From Cochliopodium minus (taxonomy: Eukaryota; Discosea; Himatismenida; Cochliopodiidae), in NCBI GenBank assembly GCA_024220525.1, contig JAMYWO010000004.1, forward strand, positions 346,783 through 410,782: DNA of 64,000 bases, read 5' to 3'. The first letter of the stretch is position 1; every line of letters begins with the position of its first letter. Positions 1 to 11,200 of this stretch are shown in pieces. Under the pieces are notes generated by a model that saw only the letters and a list, made by a program, of their open reading frames with translations, was not told the origin of the DNA and ran no database searches. The position numbers and the translations under genes were made by a program.

Positions 1-72
1 TAAAAAATAAAAAATAAAAAATAAAAAATAAAAAATAAAAAATAAAAAATAAAAAATAAAAAATAAAAAATG
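1..72. repeat. (TAAAAAA)n microsatellite at the left edge of piece A
   Basis: A seven-base unit, TAAAAAA, is repeated about ten times from the first base. It lies in the intron that follows the last visible exon (249-513, minus) of the F-box/WD40 gene. The same unit ends piece B at 57082-57154, which is probably why assembly stopped at both points. Confidence 0.9.
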
Positions 73-248
73 AAAAAATGAAAAAATATAAAATAAAAAA
101 TAAAAAATAAAAATATAAACAAATTTATTCAAAAATTATAAAATAAATAAAATTGAATTAGATAAAAAGAAAAATATTAAAAAAACAATAAAAATTTTAA
201 AAATAAAATAAAAAATAAAAAATAAAAATATATAATAAAAATAATTAC

Positions 249-2204
249 ACGTTGAAAATTCCAAACACACAAAAGAGGTTGGAAACCACCAAGACCAGCA
301 AAAATTTTGTTTTCATAGATGCAAACACTCTGCACAGTCTTTGGCATGTCAAACTTACGAATGAGGGTCTTGGTTTTCAAGTCCCAAAAGCAAATGGCCA
401 TGTCGGAAGAGGAGGTGAAAATCTGGTTGTATTCGTTGACGCTGAGCACCCACAATGTGTCGTCTTCTTCATGGGCAATGAGTTCCTTCTCTATGATTTT
501 TTCTTTGTCAATCCTTTATAAAAATGAATCAATTTAAAGAAAAAAAATACAAAAAAAAAAAGAAAATGTTTTAATAAAAAAAAATAAAGAAAGAAATAAA
601 GAAACAATGAAAATAATCAAATTAAGAATATTTTTTTATTTTTGTAAAATATTAAAATTTTTTATTTGTAAAAAATATTCTTATACAAAAATAAAAATTA
701 AAAATATTAAAAATAAATTTAACTTTTACCATTCTCCTTCTTTGATAAAGTCCATTGTTGTGTAAAGCTTGAGAACACCGTTGTTGCTCCCCATCAAGAA
801 GTTTTTGGAATCCAAAATGCACAAATCATAAATAGATGCTTTTAATTGAAACAAAAAATAAAATTAAAAATAAAAATTAAAAAAAAAGAATACATTTGAA
901 TTTTATTCTTGCTATTTCAGTTTGGGTGGAAAGTTTGAAGACACTAAATAATTTTTTTTTATTGAAAATTTTTTTTACAGTTTTTGTTTAATTTCATTTT
1001 TTACGCTATTTCTCCTCCATCAGAACCTCCCAATAATCTATCTTCTTTTTTGTTTATTTTGATCACCCAACATGGTCTTTTGAAACAAGTAAGACTGCAA
1101 ATCAACTCTCCATCATCTATGTTCAAAAGATTCATTTTGCCGTCATTACCTAAATTTTGTGAAGGAGATTAAAGTTTGAAAATCATTGGGTGTAAAAAGA
1201 AAGCTGTAATCAATTGATCAAAATATGCGATTTTTTGCAAAATTCCAAAAATCTCAGATGATTCCCATTATATATAATTGTTATCAAGATCAAATTTTAT
1301 TTCCTTAAGTCATGATTTTTATCATGATTGCACTTTGACATAAGGTGAAATTTTTTCTCTTAATATGTCTGGATATCCAGACATATTAAGAGAAAAAATC
1401 ATTCATCTCTATATTGGAGATATATATTGATATTTATATACAGTTGATATTTATATACAGTGTATGGATTTGCATAATTATGTAAATTATTTTTCCTTAT
1501 GTGAAATCTCAAAAAATTTTTTTGGACAATTTGAATGATTATATTATTTCTGAAAGGGTATATAAATGATTTCAATAAAAAAACATTTTACAAGCAATCC
1601 CCACAATATTTTCGCTGACTTCCATCCACCATATAAAAGCTTCATTGGCTGTATTCTTCCATACCTCCTTCAATCCCATCTGAGATTCTTCCAGATTATA
1701 AGCCGCTACTATCCCTGTTGCATATCCAAAGATGAGATAATTCTTTGTGACACGGACCACCACAACTGATGAATCTACATTCAATGGGCAGAACACTGGC
1801 TTTGAATTGACATATAATTCTTCCAATTTCAATTTCTTTAAGAATTGATCGTAATATTTCCCATCATCCTTCTCCTCCAGATACTTCTTCCCCAATTCCA
1901 ATAGATTTTGGCTTCCCTTCAATATGATTTTATCCAATGATTTGGTGAAATTGATTTCAGAATCTAGGGATTGATCTGGTGACACATAGAAATGTTTATT
2001 ATACAATACCTTCCATATCTTTGAATAGGAACATTTTATAGATATTTTCATTGAAAGTAGTTATAAATTCATTACCATATTATTTTTCGATATTTTGTTA
2101 AATTTCTTGTTTGTTCTCCCAAATGAAGCCACATCTTTTTTATTCAAAAAACAGAGAATATAAACCACAATGATAGATGGTAATCTATCAAGATTTGTTT
2201 CCAT
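249..2204 (-). CDS. F-box/WD40 protein, 5' part (blades 1-6)
   Basis: This is probably the substrate receptor of an SCF (Skp1-Cullin-F-box) ubiquitin ligase: the F-box binds Skp1 and the propeller binds the target. Exons on the minus strand are 2076-2204, 1592-2018, 1005-1149, 894-943, 730-838 and 249-513, all in consistent phase, coding 375 residues. The F-box is at about residues 5-45 (LDRLPSIIVVYILCFL, then IWKVLY after the first intron). Six WD40-like blades follow, for example the one ending AICFWDLKTKT. A propeller normally has seven blades; the last exon ends in phase 0 and its intron runs into the repeat at position 1. The missing blade and stop codon are found at 57065-56744, so the gene is split by a misjoin. 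The spliced total would be 459 residues. The intron 1150-1591 is unusually long and carries a palindrome. Confidence 0.85.
1350..1399. repeat. 50-bp perfect palindrome inside an intron
   Basis: Two 25-base arms meet with no spacer at 1374/1375 (centre GGATATCC; arms read ATCCAGACATATTAAGAG then A6T). The intron also has a 17-bp direct repeat (TTGATATTTATATACAG, 1427-1443 and 1444-1460). Its base composition is less T-biased than other introns here. It may be a foldback or MITE-like insertion. No flanking target duplication was identified. Confidence 0.85.
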
Positions 2205-2705
2205 ATTTTTTTTTTTTTTTTTGAGCTAATATTATAAAAAAAAAACTTATAGAATGCTCATTGATGGGAAATGTGAGAAATAATTAGAGAAATTGATTAT
2301 TTTTCCATTTTATCAAATATTAATAAGAATGTTCATTAATTCCATGTATATTAAGAAAAATACTTGGCAGATATGCATTCTTAAATTCATTTTGATTCAT
2401 GAATTATGATACTATTTTCTGAATTCAATGATTTTTTTTTTCTTTTTCAAAATTTATTCAAATTTTACAAATGTTCATCCTTCACAATATCAACGTGAAG
2501 CAAATTCCATCAAGAAGGATTGAATCCATTAATAAAATCCAATTTAAAAACTAGTTCTGATTTTTCTCAAATGTATTTATTTATTTTATAAATTGTAAAT
2601 ATTGATCAATCAAAAAGTTTATAGTTATATCTTAAAATATCTTTAATAAAAATAAAAAAATAAAAAAAAATTCAAAATTTAATTATAATTCCGATTAGGA
2701 ATAAA
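2205..2705. promoter_or_regulatory. Divergent intergenic region, F-box/WD40 and beta-helix gene 1
   Basis: The 501 bases between two divergent start codons contain T and A tracts and no coding frame. It should hold both promoters, but no specific site can be named. Confidence 0.4.
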
Positions 2706-4670
2706 ATGAAATTTATTTTGATCTTTTTTCTTTTGATTGTTTCAATCTATTGCCAAAGCAATATCTCAAACTGTACTGCACTCCAAAGTATCCCAGCAGG
2801 AAACACTGGTGTTTTTAATGTGACCAATGATATTGATTGCAATGGTGTAAATTTTACTCCTATTGGTACTATTAGCAATCCTTTCACTGGAACTCTCAAT
2901 GGAAATGGATTCAAAATTTCCAATTTATTTACCAGTACCAATGCTGATGGAGCATCTGCATTGTTTGGAGCAGGATCTGCATGTAGTATCAATAATCTTG
3001 TCTTTGTAAATCAATTTTATATTTTTAGAATTTATTAAATCCAACTTTTAAATATAAAAAAATATATATAATTTTATTAATTTTCCTGCAATTTCCATTC
3101 AATAATTTTAGGATAATGCAACAATCTCTGCAGTTAATAATGCTAATACCAATCTTTTGGTTGCAGCAGTAATCGGAAATTCATCTACATGTAGCTTCAC
3201 AGCAATCAATATCACAAATTCCTTATTCTCCATTGAAGTAGGTGTTTACACTGGGAACAGTTTCACAGGAGGTGTTGTTGCTTTTCAAAGTGGAGGAAGT
3301 ATCTCAAACAGTAACATCATCAACAATCAATTCAGACTCAATACAAGCACATCTGCTGGAAGTATAATCGGTAAAAAAGAAATTAAATATAAATTCTCAA
3401 AATATTAACAAGAATGACAATTTTTTTATTATTAGGAGGAATTGGTGGTCAAGTAGCCACTTTCTCTACTTCTAACAGTAATTCTCGTGGAAACACTTTT
3501 AGCGCTTTGAGTACTGGAACTGGATTTGTTGCACAAGGTAAAAAATTGAAAGGAATTTAATAGGTTTGTTAATTTGTTCTTTTTTGCTTTGTTTTTTGTA
3601 GGAGGTCTTTTGGGACAAGCTGACGGAGCTTCAAGTGTATCTAACTCTCAAAGTACCAACAACACACTCACCGGTACATCTGACGCTAACTTCATTGCTC
3701 TGTACAAACATTCTCAATTTCTTTTTTAAACTATTTTAACTTTTTTTTTTTCTTTAATCCAGTGGAGGTATTATGGGAGATCACCTTGGATCCGCAAATT
3801 TGTGTACTTCTTCCGATAATACCCTTGTAGCTAGAACTGGAGATGCCCAAGCTGCTGTAGGAGGAATTTCTGGAATTTACAGTAAATATTTGTGATTTTG
3901 TTTTCAAACTATATTTTTTTTTAAAAAAAAAAATAAAGATATTGGAGCTACTAACGGAACTTTTACAAACTGTCTTTCATTTAACAACAATATTAATGCA
4001 GTTTCAACTGGAACAACATCTAACACTAACGGAAATGCAGGAGGTTTAGTTGGAAATATTCAAGATCCTTTGCCTCTCAGTTTCTGTACCTCTCACTCAA
4101 ACATGGTCAATGGTATGAAATAAAAAAAAATTAACTTAAGATTAATTTTCGAATTAAAATTAAAAATTTTTATTAAACAAAAAGGTACCAATGTCGGAGG
4201 TGTTGCAGGACAAAACTTTGTATTTTCGAAAATTTTTTTTTTTTTTGGAATAAAAAACTGAACAATTTTTCTTTTTTCAGGGAACAGTATCCAACGTTGA
4301 TACTTACTCCAATACTCTCACTTCCAACAATCAAACCAACCAATGTGTTGCAGTCAACTATGGTACTGTTACTAACTGTACACAACAATCTTTCACAACC
4401 TTGAGTCCTACCACCGGTCCATCTACTGCCTCTCCATCTACTGGGCCATCAACTATTACCCCATCTACTCTCACCCCATCAACTCTCATCCCATCCACCA
4501 TCCGCCCTTCTACTCTCACCCCTTCTACAACTGCACCTACTACTACAGTACCAACTACTGGTCCTACCTCTGCACCTACCACTGTTAGACCAACTACCAA
4601 ACCTAACACTTCTTCTTTGTTGGCTTCCTCTCTCGTTTTACTTTCCTTTATTGTTGTTGCTTTAATTTAA
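2706..4670 (+). CDS. GPI-anchored beta-helix surface protein 1 (GLUG-like)
   Basis: This is a predicted cell-surface adhesin-like protein of 492 residues. Exons are 2706-3005, 3112-3370, 3436-3537, 3602-3701, 3763-3881, 3939-4112, 4185-4219 and 4281-4670, with all phases agreeing. It has a signal peptide (MKFILIFFLLIVSIYCQ) and then repeated coils with the GLUG-type pattern FTGTLNGNGFKISNL and motifs such as GGLLGQ and GGVAGQ, typical of right-handed parallel beta-helix proteins. A mucin-like Ser/Thr/Pro stalk of PST-type units follows (from about residue 408). The C-terminal hydrophobic tail, LLASSLVLLSFIVVALI, fits a GPI-anchor signal. Many Asn-X-Ser/Thr sites suggest N-glycosylation. Introns sit at recurring Gly codons, so exons roughly equal coils. 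It is a tandem paralog of the gene at 5994. The ligand is unknown. Confidence 0.85.
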
Positions 4671-4992
4671 AGAAAGAAATTAATTAAACTTTTAATTTAA
4701 TTTTAAATTTTTCTCTCAAAGAGAAATTGTGTTTGAATGAATATTCCCAATATAAATATATGCGAGATATAGACTTGTTCTAATTATCAGTTCAAAATTT
4801 AAATAAATAATTTGATTAAAGAAGAGATGTATCAATTTAAATCTCTTCCATAATTATAAACTCCGATGGATTTTGTAATGGCCTCCCCCTTCCAAGGGAT
4901 TTCAATGTCACCTTCTTTTTTCTTTTTTATCTATATACTTTAGCATCCTGTGTAGATATGTAGAGGAATAAACCACTGCATAGGTGTAAAAT

Positions 4993-4999
<7 letters not shown>
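4671..4999. other. Intergenic, 3' flank of beta-helix gene 1
   Basis: AT-rich sequence with no supported frame. It ends at the 50-base T run that bounds the retroposed relic. Confidence 0.5.
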
Positions 5000-5054
<55 letters not shown>

Positions 5055-5860
5055 TAATTGTGTTGTCTCTAAATTGAACAACCTTGTTTTTGGAGATGGT
5101 GAAAAAACAATACTTGGAGAGTTGTGGATGGTTTACTTGTTTCAGGGATTTTCTCGTGTATTCGAGGTGATCATGTTCATAAATTCTATTATTCATAAAA
5201 AGATTGATCAGTTCTACTCTGTTTGGAGTTGTTTCATGATTTCCGAGACTATAGAGGATTCTATTGTTAACAACTTATCTTGCTCTGTTGATTATCCAAC
5301 TATGTGTGTGATCAGGAGAATTATGATTTAAGGATGATTGAATTCTGTTCGAAATGAGGAAAGGATTTCTTCGTATTTCAAGTTCAAGTTAATTCTAATA
5401 ATTGCAAAAAACGAAATGGATTGAGTTTTTTGGTTCTTTTCAGTTCTTGTAATATTTGTTGTCTTTGCAGTGGAACATACTTCCGTATTTGTTGAGTGTG
5501 CAGTTAGTACGAAGTTCATTAAGGAGTCGAATTGATTTAATAATAGAACTTTTCAAGTGAGAAACCTTGTTCGGTGAATAAGAGTTGTGAGCTATTTGGT
5601 TCTGATTCTTTAGCAAAGAGTCTGACGATTTCTCTTGTTTTGTTGAGATGGATTGCAAATGGTAATGGATACGTTCTTCCAATTGTCTAAATTACTTTTG
5701 ATGGGACCAATCTTTTCGATACATAGGACTGTGATATTGTTGGGAATGTATGTTGAATCAATTCTTTTAATACCTTTGTGTTCTCAGTATTCCTTTCTGG
5801 AAATTTTTATCATCATTTGAAAATTTAAATGGCAAACAAGCTTTCAATTCTATCACAATT
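5000..5860 (-). mobile_element. Decayed retroposed sequence with a 50-base A tail (minus strand)
   Basis: An uninterrupted run of about 50 T at 5000-5049 reads as a poly(A) tail on the minus strand. It abuts roughly 800 bases whose composition resembles exons (more G and C than introns or spacers) but which hold no intact frame on either strand. Short open pieces exist on both strands and resemble no family I can name. A 3' A tail on a coding-like body suggests a retrotransposed copy, either a processed pseudogene or a 5'-truncated LINE. The right boundary is approximate and no target-site duplication was found. Confidence 0.45.
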
Positions 5861-5993
5861 ATTAAAGTGAGGATCTTTTATAAAATTACTTTTCTCTTTT
5901 TATTACTTTTTCTTTGATGTTTTCATTTTTAATTCAAAATTTCAATAGATTTAATATTTATATAAAAAAAAAACTCAAATTTTTAGAAAAGAA

Positions 5994-7969
5994 ATGAAAA
6001 CAACAATTATTTTTTTATTATTCTTGGTATCTTCAATCTTTTGCCAAATAAATATCTCAAATTGTACTGATCTTCAAAACATCCCTCCTGGAAACACTTC
6101 CGTATTCAATGTGACTGGAAATATAGATTGTAGTGGAGTAAATTTTTTTCCAATTGGTAATTTGACAACCCCATTTACTGGAACTCTCAATGGAAATGGA
6201 TTCACCATTTCCAACTTGATCACTGGGACAAATATTGAAGGAGTATCTGCATTGTTCGGAGCTGGTTCATTATGTACAATAGATAACATTGTATTTGTAA
6301 ATCAATTTTTGTAAATTGAAATTTAATTGATAAAAATATATTTAAAATATAAATAAATATTTATTAAAAATTAAAATTTAAATTTTAATTTGTTTAATTA
6401 CCCAGAACAATGCTACAATAAATTCTGTTTTTTCCTCTGGATCATCTCTAATAGGAGCCACAATTATGGGCAATTCAACAACATGTTCATTCAGCCTGAT
6501 AAATATCACCAATTCGATCATCAACAACAATGTGGGAAATTTCTCTGGCAACTGTCACTTGGCAGGAATAGTAGCAATTCAAATTGGAGGAAGTGTATCT
6601 AACAGTAATATTTTGAATAATCAATTCATTCTCAATACAAACTCTAGTGGAAATTTCATTGGTAAAAAAAAAATTTAAAAAATAAAAAATAAAAAATAAA
6701 ACAAAAACTATTAAATTGTCGAAATCTGTAAAAATTTCTTTACATACATTTTCCTAAACTTTTTTTAAAAAGGCGGAGTTGTTGCATTATCACAAAGTGG
6801 GTCAACCACTGGTTCAAGTGTGTCTTCCAACACTTTCATCGCAAGCAACACAGGAAATACTTTTATTACAGTGGGAGGTTTTGTAGGACAAGCAGATGGA
6901 GGATCGAGTGTACTAAACTCCTTTTCAACAAACAACAATATCACTGCCACATCAGACAGTAGCTTCATTTCAGCGTAACGTTCCTTCTTTTCCTTATTAA
7001 GAAATGTTTTTAAAAAAAAAACTTTTTTTGTTTAATTTATTATTAGTGGAGGGTTTGTTGGAGATCATCTTGGAACTGCAAGTGGATGCACTGCTCTTGG
7101 GAACAATTTTTCCGCCAGAACTGGAAATACACAAGCTTCTGTAGGAGGAATCGCAGGAATTCTGAGTAAAACAAAACAATTAAATAACTTTAAAACAATT
7201 CTCTTTATATCAACTGTTTTCGTATAGATATTGGAACAACCAATGGATCTATCTCCAACTGTGCTTCATCAAGTAGTACCTTTAATGCAGTTTCAACTGG
7301 AACCACAGAAACCACTAACGGAAATGCTGGGGGAATAGTAGGTAATATCCAAGATCCGTTACCTGTTTCATTTTGTACTTCCTCTTCAAACATCATCAAT
7401 GGTAAAAAAAAACATTACATACAAATTTTTAAAAAATAATTTTTTTTGTTTAAAAAGGTACAAATGCAGGAGGTGTTGCAGGACAAAGTTTTGTAAGTAT
7501 TTTTTTCGTTTTTTGAGCTTTTATTAAACTGGGGACTTTCTATCAGGGAAATGTTTCCGACTCAATCACTTTCTCCAACACACTCTCCGGAACCAATCAA
7601 ACAGGACAATGTGTTGGGGTCAACTTTGGAATTGTATCAAACTGTACCCAACAAAACGAAACCACCGTAGTTCCTTCAACAACCATTCCATCTACTACCA
7701 CCCCTTCTACTGGAATACCTTCTACTGTCACTCCGTCGACCATTACCCCTTCTACATTAACTCCTTCCACTATTACTCCATCGACAAGCATTCCATCGAC
7801 AAGCATTCCTTCAACTGTTACCCCTTCGACTATCACTCCTTCCACTATCACACCTTCCACTATTACCCCATCTACGCTCACCCCTACTAGTACTCCTTCC
7901 CCTAATGGTTCTTCTTTGTTGGTTTTCTCTTTGTTTTTACTTTCCATCATTTTGGCGGTTTCAAATTAA
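5994..7969 (+). CDS. GPI-anchored beta-helix surface protein 2 (GLUG-like)
   Basis: This 503-residue paralog of the protein at 2706 has the same plan: signal peptide (ending SSIFCQ), beta-helix coils (FTGTLNGNGFTISNL), a longer Thr/Ser/Pro stalk of PST-I/V-TP units, and a hydrophobic C-terminus (SLLVFSLFLLSIILAVSN-like) fitting a GPI signal. Exons are 5994-6296, 6406-6661, 6773-6974, 7047-7165, 7228-7401, 7458-7492 and 7547-7969. Cumulative coding length at matching introns equals that of paralog 1 (761, 880, 1054 and 1089 nt), so the duplication kept exon sizes exactly. The one difference is that the intron at 3538-3601 of paralog 1 is absent here. It probably acts in adhesion or as a coat protein. 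The ligand is unknown. Confidence 0.85.
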
Positions 7970-8258
7970 TATAAGTTGCAACTAGTATTGAACTCACTAA
8001 GAAAAAATAAAAATTTCAATTAATTTGTTTCAAATTGACTAATTATTGCTTCATTTTCTCATAGATTTAAAAATAGAATGGATCTTAAATGATTATTATA
8101 ATTTTCCATTTTGCTTGAAGTTAGTTTATTTTCCTTTCCTATTCACTTTATTCGAAATAAAATTCCAATTTTTTTTAAAATCTCATTCTGATCAGATTGT
8201 TGGATTAAACTTTTAATGAATTCCCAAATTAATTTAAGTATAGATTGAATAAAAAAAA

Positions 8259-11200
8259 ATGTTTCTTAGAACATCAAATAATCAATCATTAGATTGTGTA
8301 GATATAAAGGTAGAATCACAAATTATTGATTTTGCTGCGAGAGTTACCATCACACAAAGCTATTTAAATTTATATGAAGAAAACATCGATGTCATTTATC
8401 ATATCACTCCCTCCAATTCCAGGAATTTGGTAATTTGTGGGTTTGAAGCCTCGATAGGATCCAAAAATTTAATAGCATTGTCGAAACAAATATATTCGAT
8501 ATTGGAAAAGAATAATAAAGAAGATGAAGATTCTCTTCAAACATTGAGAGATTATAATAATTTCATCGTAAAATCTTTTCCCATTCAAATATAATAATAA
8601 TTTATAATATATCGATGATATAACTAAATAGATCAGTTTGGGAAAATTGAAGAAAAATAATAAAGCAACAATAAAAATTACATATGTACAATCATTAACA
8701 ATAGCAGAGGGAAATAAGGTGTATTTCTCGATCCCAAGTGATATATTTCAAAAGAAAACAGATCCACCTTACAATTCATCGATTGTAATAGATATAACAA
8801 TGTTTTGCCCAATAAATGTAAAGAGATTTTCAAAAAATAATCACATAAAAAAAAATTTTTTTTTATACTTACAAAAATATAAACGCAATTCTTTTTGTAA
8901 TCAAGGTGATTTGTAAAAGTCATGCAATTGAACAAAAAAATCAAGCAAAAAATTCAATCAGTATCACAAATTCAGAGATATTGACAAAGAATCTCGAGAT
9001 ATTGATAGCTTTGGATTCTCCCTATCAGCCAAGAGTATATTTAGAGGAAATTAAAGAGATATCGAATTACTATGATTTGGAAAACAAAAAGAGGATAATA
9101 AATCCACAGGGGATGTTCATGATGTTCTCCATCTATCCCAAATTGGATAATTTCAAGGTGAATGCAGAAATAATTATATTGTTGGACAGATCAGGAAGTA
9201 TGTCAGGCGTATTCATCAAAAAAGCAAAGAAATCTCTCAAAAAGGCACTGCATATCCTCCCTAAAACCTCCTTTTTCCAGATCGTATCCTTCGGTACCAA
9301 TCACAGCATCATGTTCCAGAAATCAGTCAAAGCCACCAACAACAATATCTCTTTGGCTTGCAGCAAGATTGATGAGATCGAGGCCAACATGGGTGGAACT
9401 GACATTTACACTCCCCTCAAATACATTTTGGAGCAGCCAATCACTCCTGGCTACACAAGAAATGTCATAGGTCCCAAGATTTTATTTTTTTAATAAAATT
9501 TTTCTTTTATTTTTTTTTTTTATAAATTTTTTTAATCTTTTTATACTAGTTATTACGGATGGGACTATCGCCAATGAAGATTCTACATTATCCTTGATTA
9601 GCCAACATGTTCACACCACAAGAACTTTTTCAATAGGAATAGGTCCTCAAGTATCTTCTACTTTGGGTAAAAAAAACCTCAAAAAAAATTTCTTGTTGAA
9701 CTCTTTTTTTTTTTTTTTTTTTTTTGTAAATTTCAAAATATTTTTAGTAAACGGAATTGCCAAATCAGGAAATGGATACTCTGAGTTTATTAATCCCGAC
9801 AAATTAGATTTTAGTGCAGTTTTTATCAGACAATTTGATAGGTAAATTCTTAAATTGAAAGTAAATAAAACACAAAATTTTATTATTAAAAAAAATAAAA
9901 AAAAAAAGGATGATCAAACCTGCTCTTTTAAACCCAAAACTGGAATGGGACAAAAAAACGGAAGCACTAGAGATATTGCAAATACCCAGTGTTTTGCCTC
10001 CCATCACAGGAGGACAACCCTACGTCATTTACTGCTTTTTCTCCAAGAGCTTTGCTTCGAAAGCAAATTTGGTGGTGGAAACTGTGGACGGGATTAAAAA
10101 GATGAGTCTTGCAGTCGATCCCAACCTCGGAGTGTCGAAGGGAAATATTTTCCAGACGCTCGGTGCCAAAATGTTTGTTGAAGAGCTCGAAGTCAAGAAT
10201 TTGTCTGCCCCTAACGAGGAGAACTCTGAAAAGATCCAGCAGCTCAGTTCCATGTACAACTTGGTTTCTTCCCTCAATTTTTACGAGCTTTTGGAGAAGT
10301 CCAAACATGAGTACCGAGGTTTGTATGACAAGGAATTGTACTATAACAATACCGAACAACCAAAGAATGACGAGCTCTTGCTCTTTTTGGAGAAACACAA
10401 ATACGATCCTTCTTTTGAAGAAAAAAACGATTTGATCATTAATAATAATAACAACAACATTATCAATTTTAACAACAACAATGCCAATTTGACCCAGAGC
10501 TCTCTTGTTCAGCATGGTGGGTATAAGTGGGATCCCAAAACTTGGATGAATCCCATCAAGGCTGGTGCTCTGAAGAAGAAAAGTGGGTGGAACTGGAAGC
10601 ATCGTTGGTTTGTCTTGCAAGGAAGCAGGTTTTTAAAAATTTTTTTAATTTATTTTTGTTTATTATTTTATTTTTCTTTTTCTTTTTTTTTTTTAACATT
10701 TTTATTATTTTTACTTTATTTTTACTTTATTTTTATTTTTTTTAGGTTATTTTATTTCAGGAATGAACATTCTCCTGTTCCTTCAACCTCCATTTTTTGG
10801 ATTCCAGCCTCCGTATCAAAGGAAGAAAGGAAACAAGAAGGAGTATGTTTACAGATAGATGACAAAGAAACAAGAAGTTGTGGTTGTTGGAGTGTTTAAC
10901 AGAAAAAGGTAATTTTTTTTATTTTATTTTTATTTTTATTTTTATTTTTATTTTTATTTTTATTTTTTTTTTTTTCTAAAATATTTTAAATATTTTTTTT
11001 CTTATTTTTATTTTTATTTTTATTTTTGTTTTCTAAATATTTTTAAATATTTTTATTTTCTTATTTTTAATTTTTTTTAAAAGATATGTTCGAATGGATC
11101 ACCAATGTAGAAAAGTGCATCTCAAAGGCGCAGTGAGCAACCCAGTCACTGTAGAACACAAGCTGCACGTGGACTTCAATGAGGAAACTGGGTTCTGAGC

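Noticed and set aside
4358-4609. Minus-strand open frame with VDG/VEG repeats (also 7597-7950)
   Set aside because: It is the reverse complement of the Pro/Ser/Thr stalk repeats of the surface proteins; the plus frame has signal peptide, splice phase and anchor support.
5074-5682. Short open frames on both strands in the retroposed block
   Set aside because: None has a start context, splice partner or recognisable family; they read as chance frames in decayed sequence.
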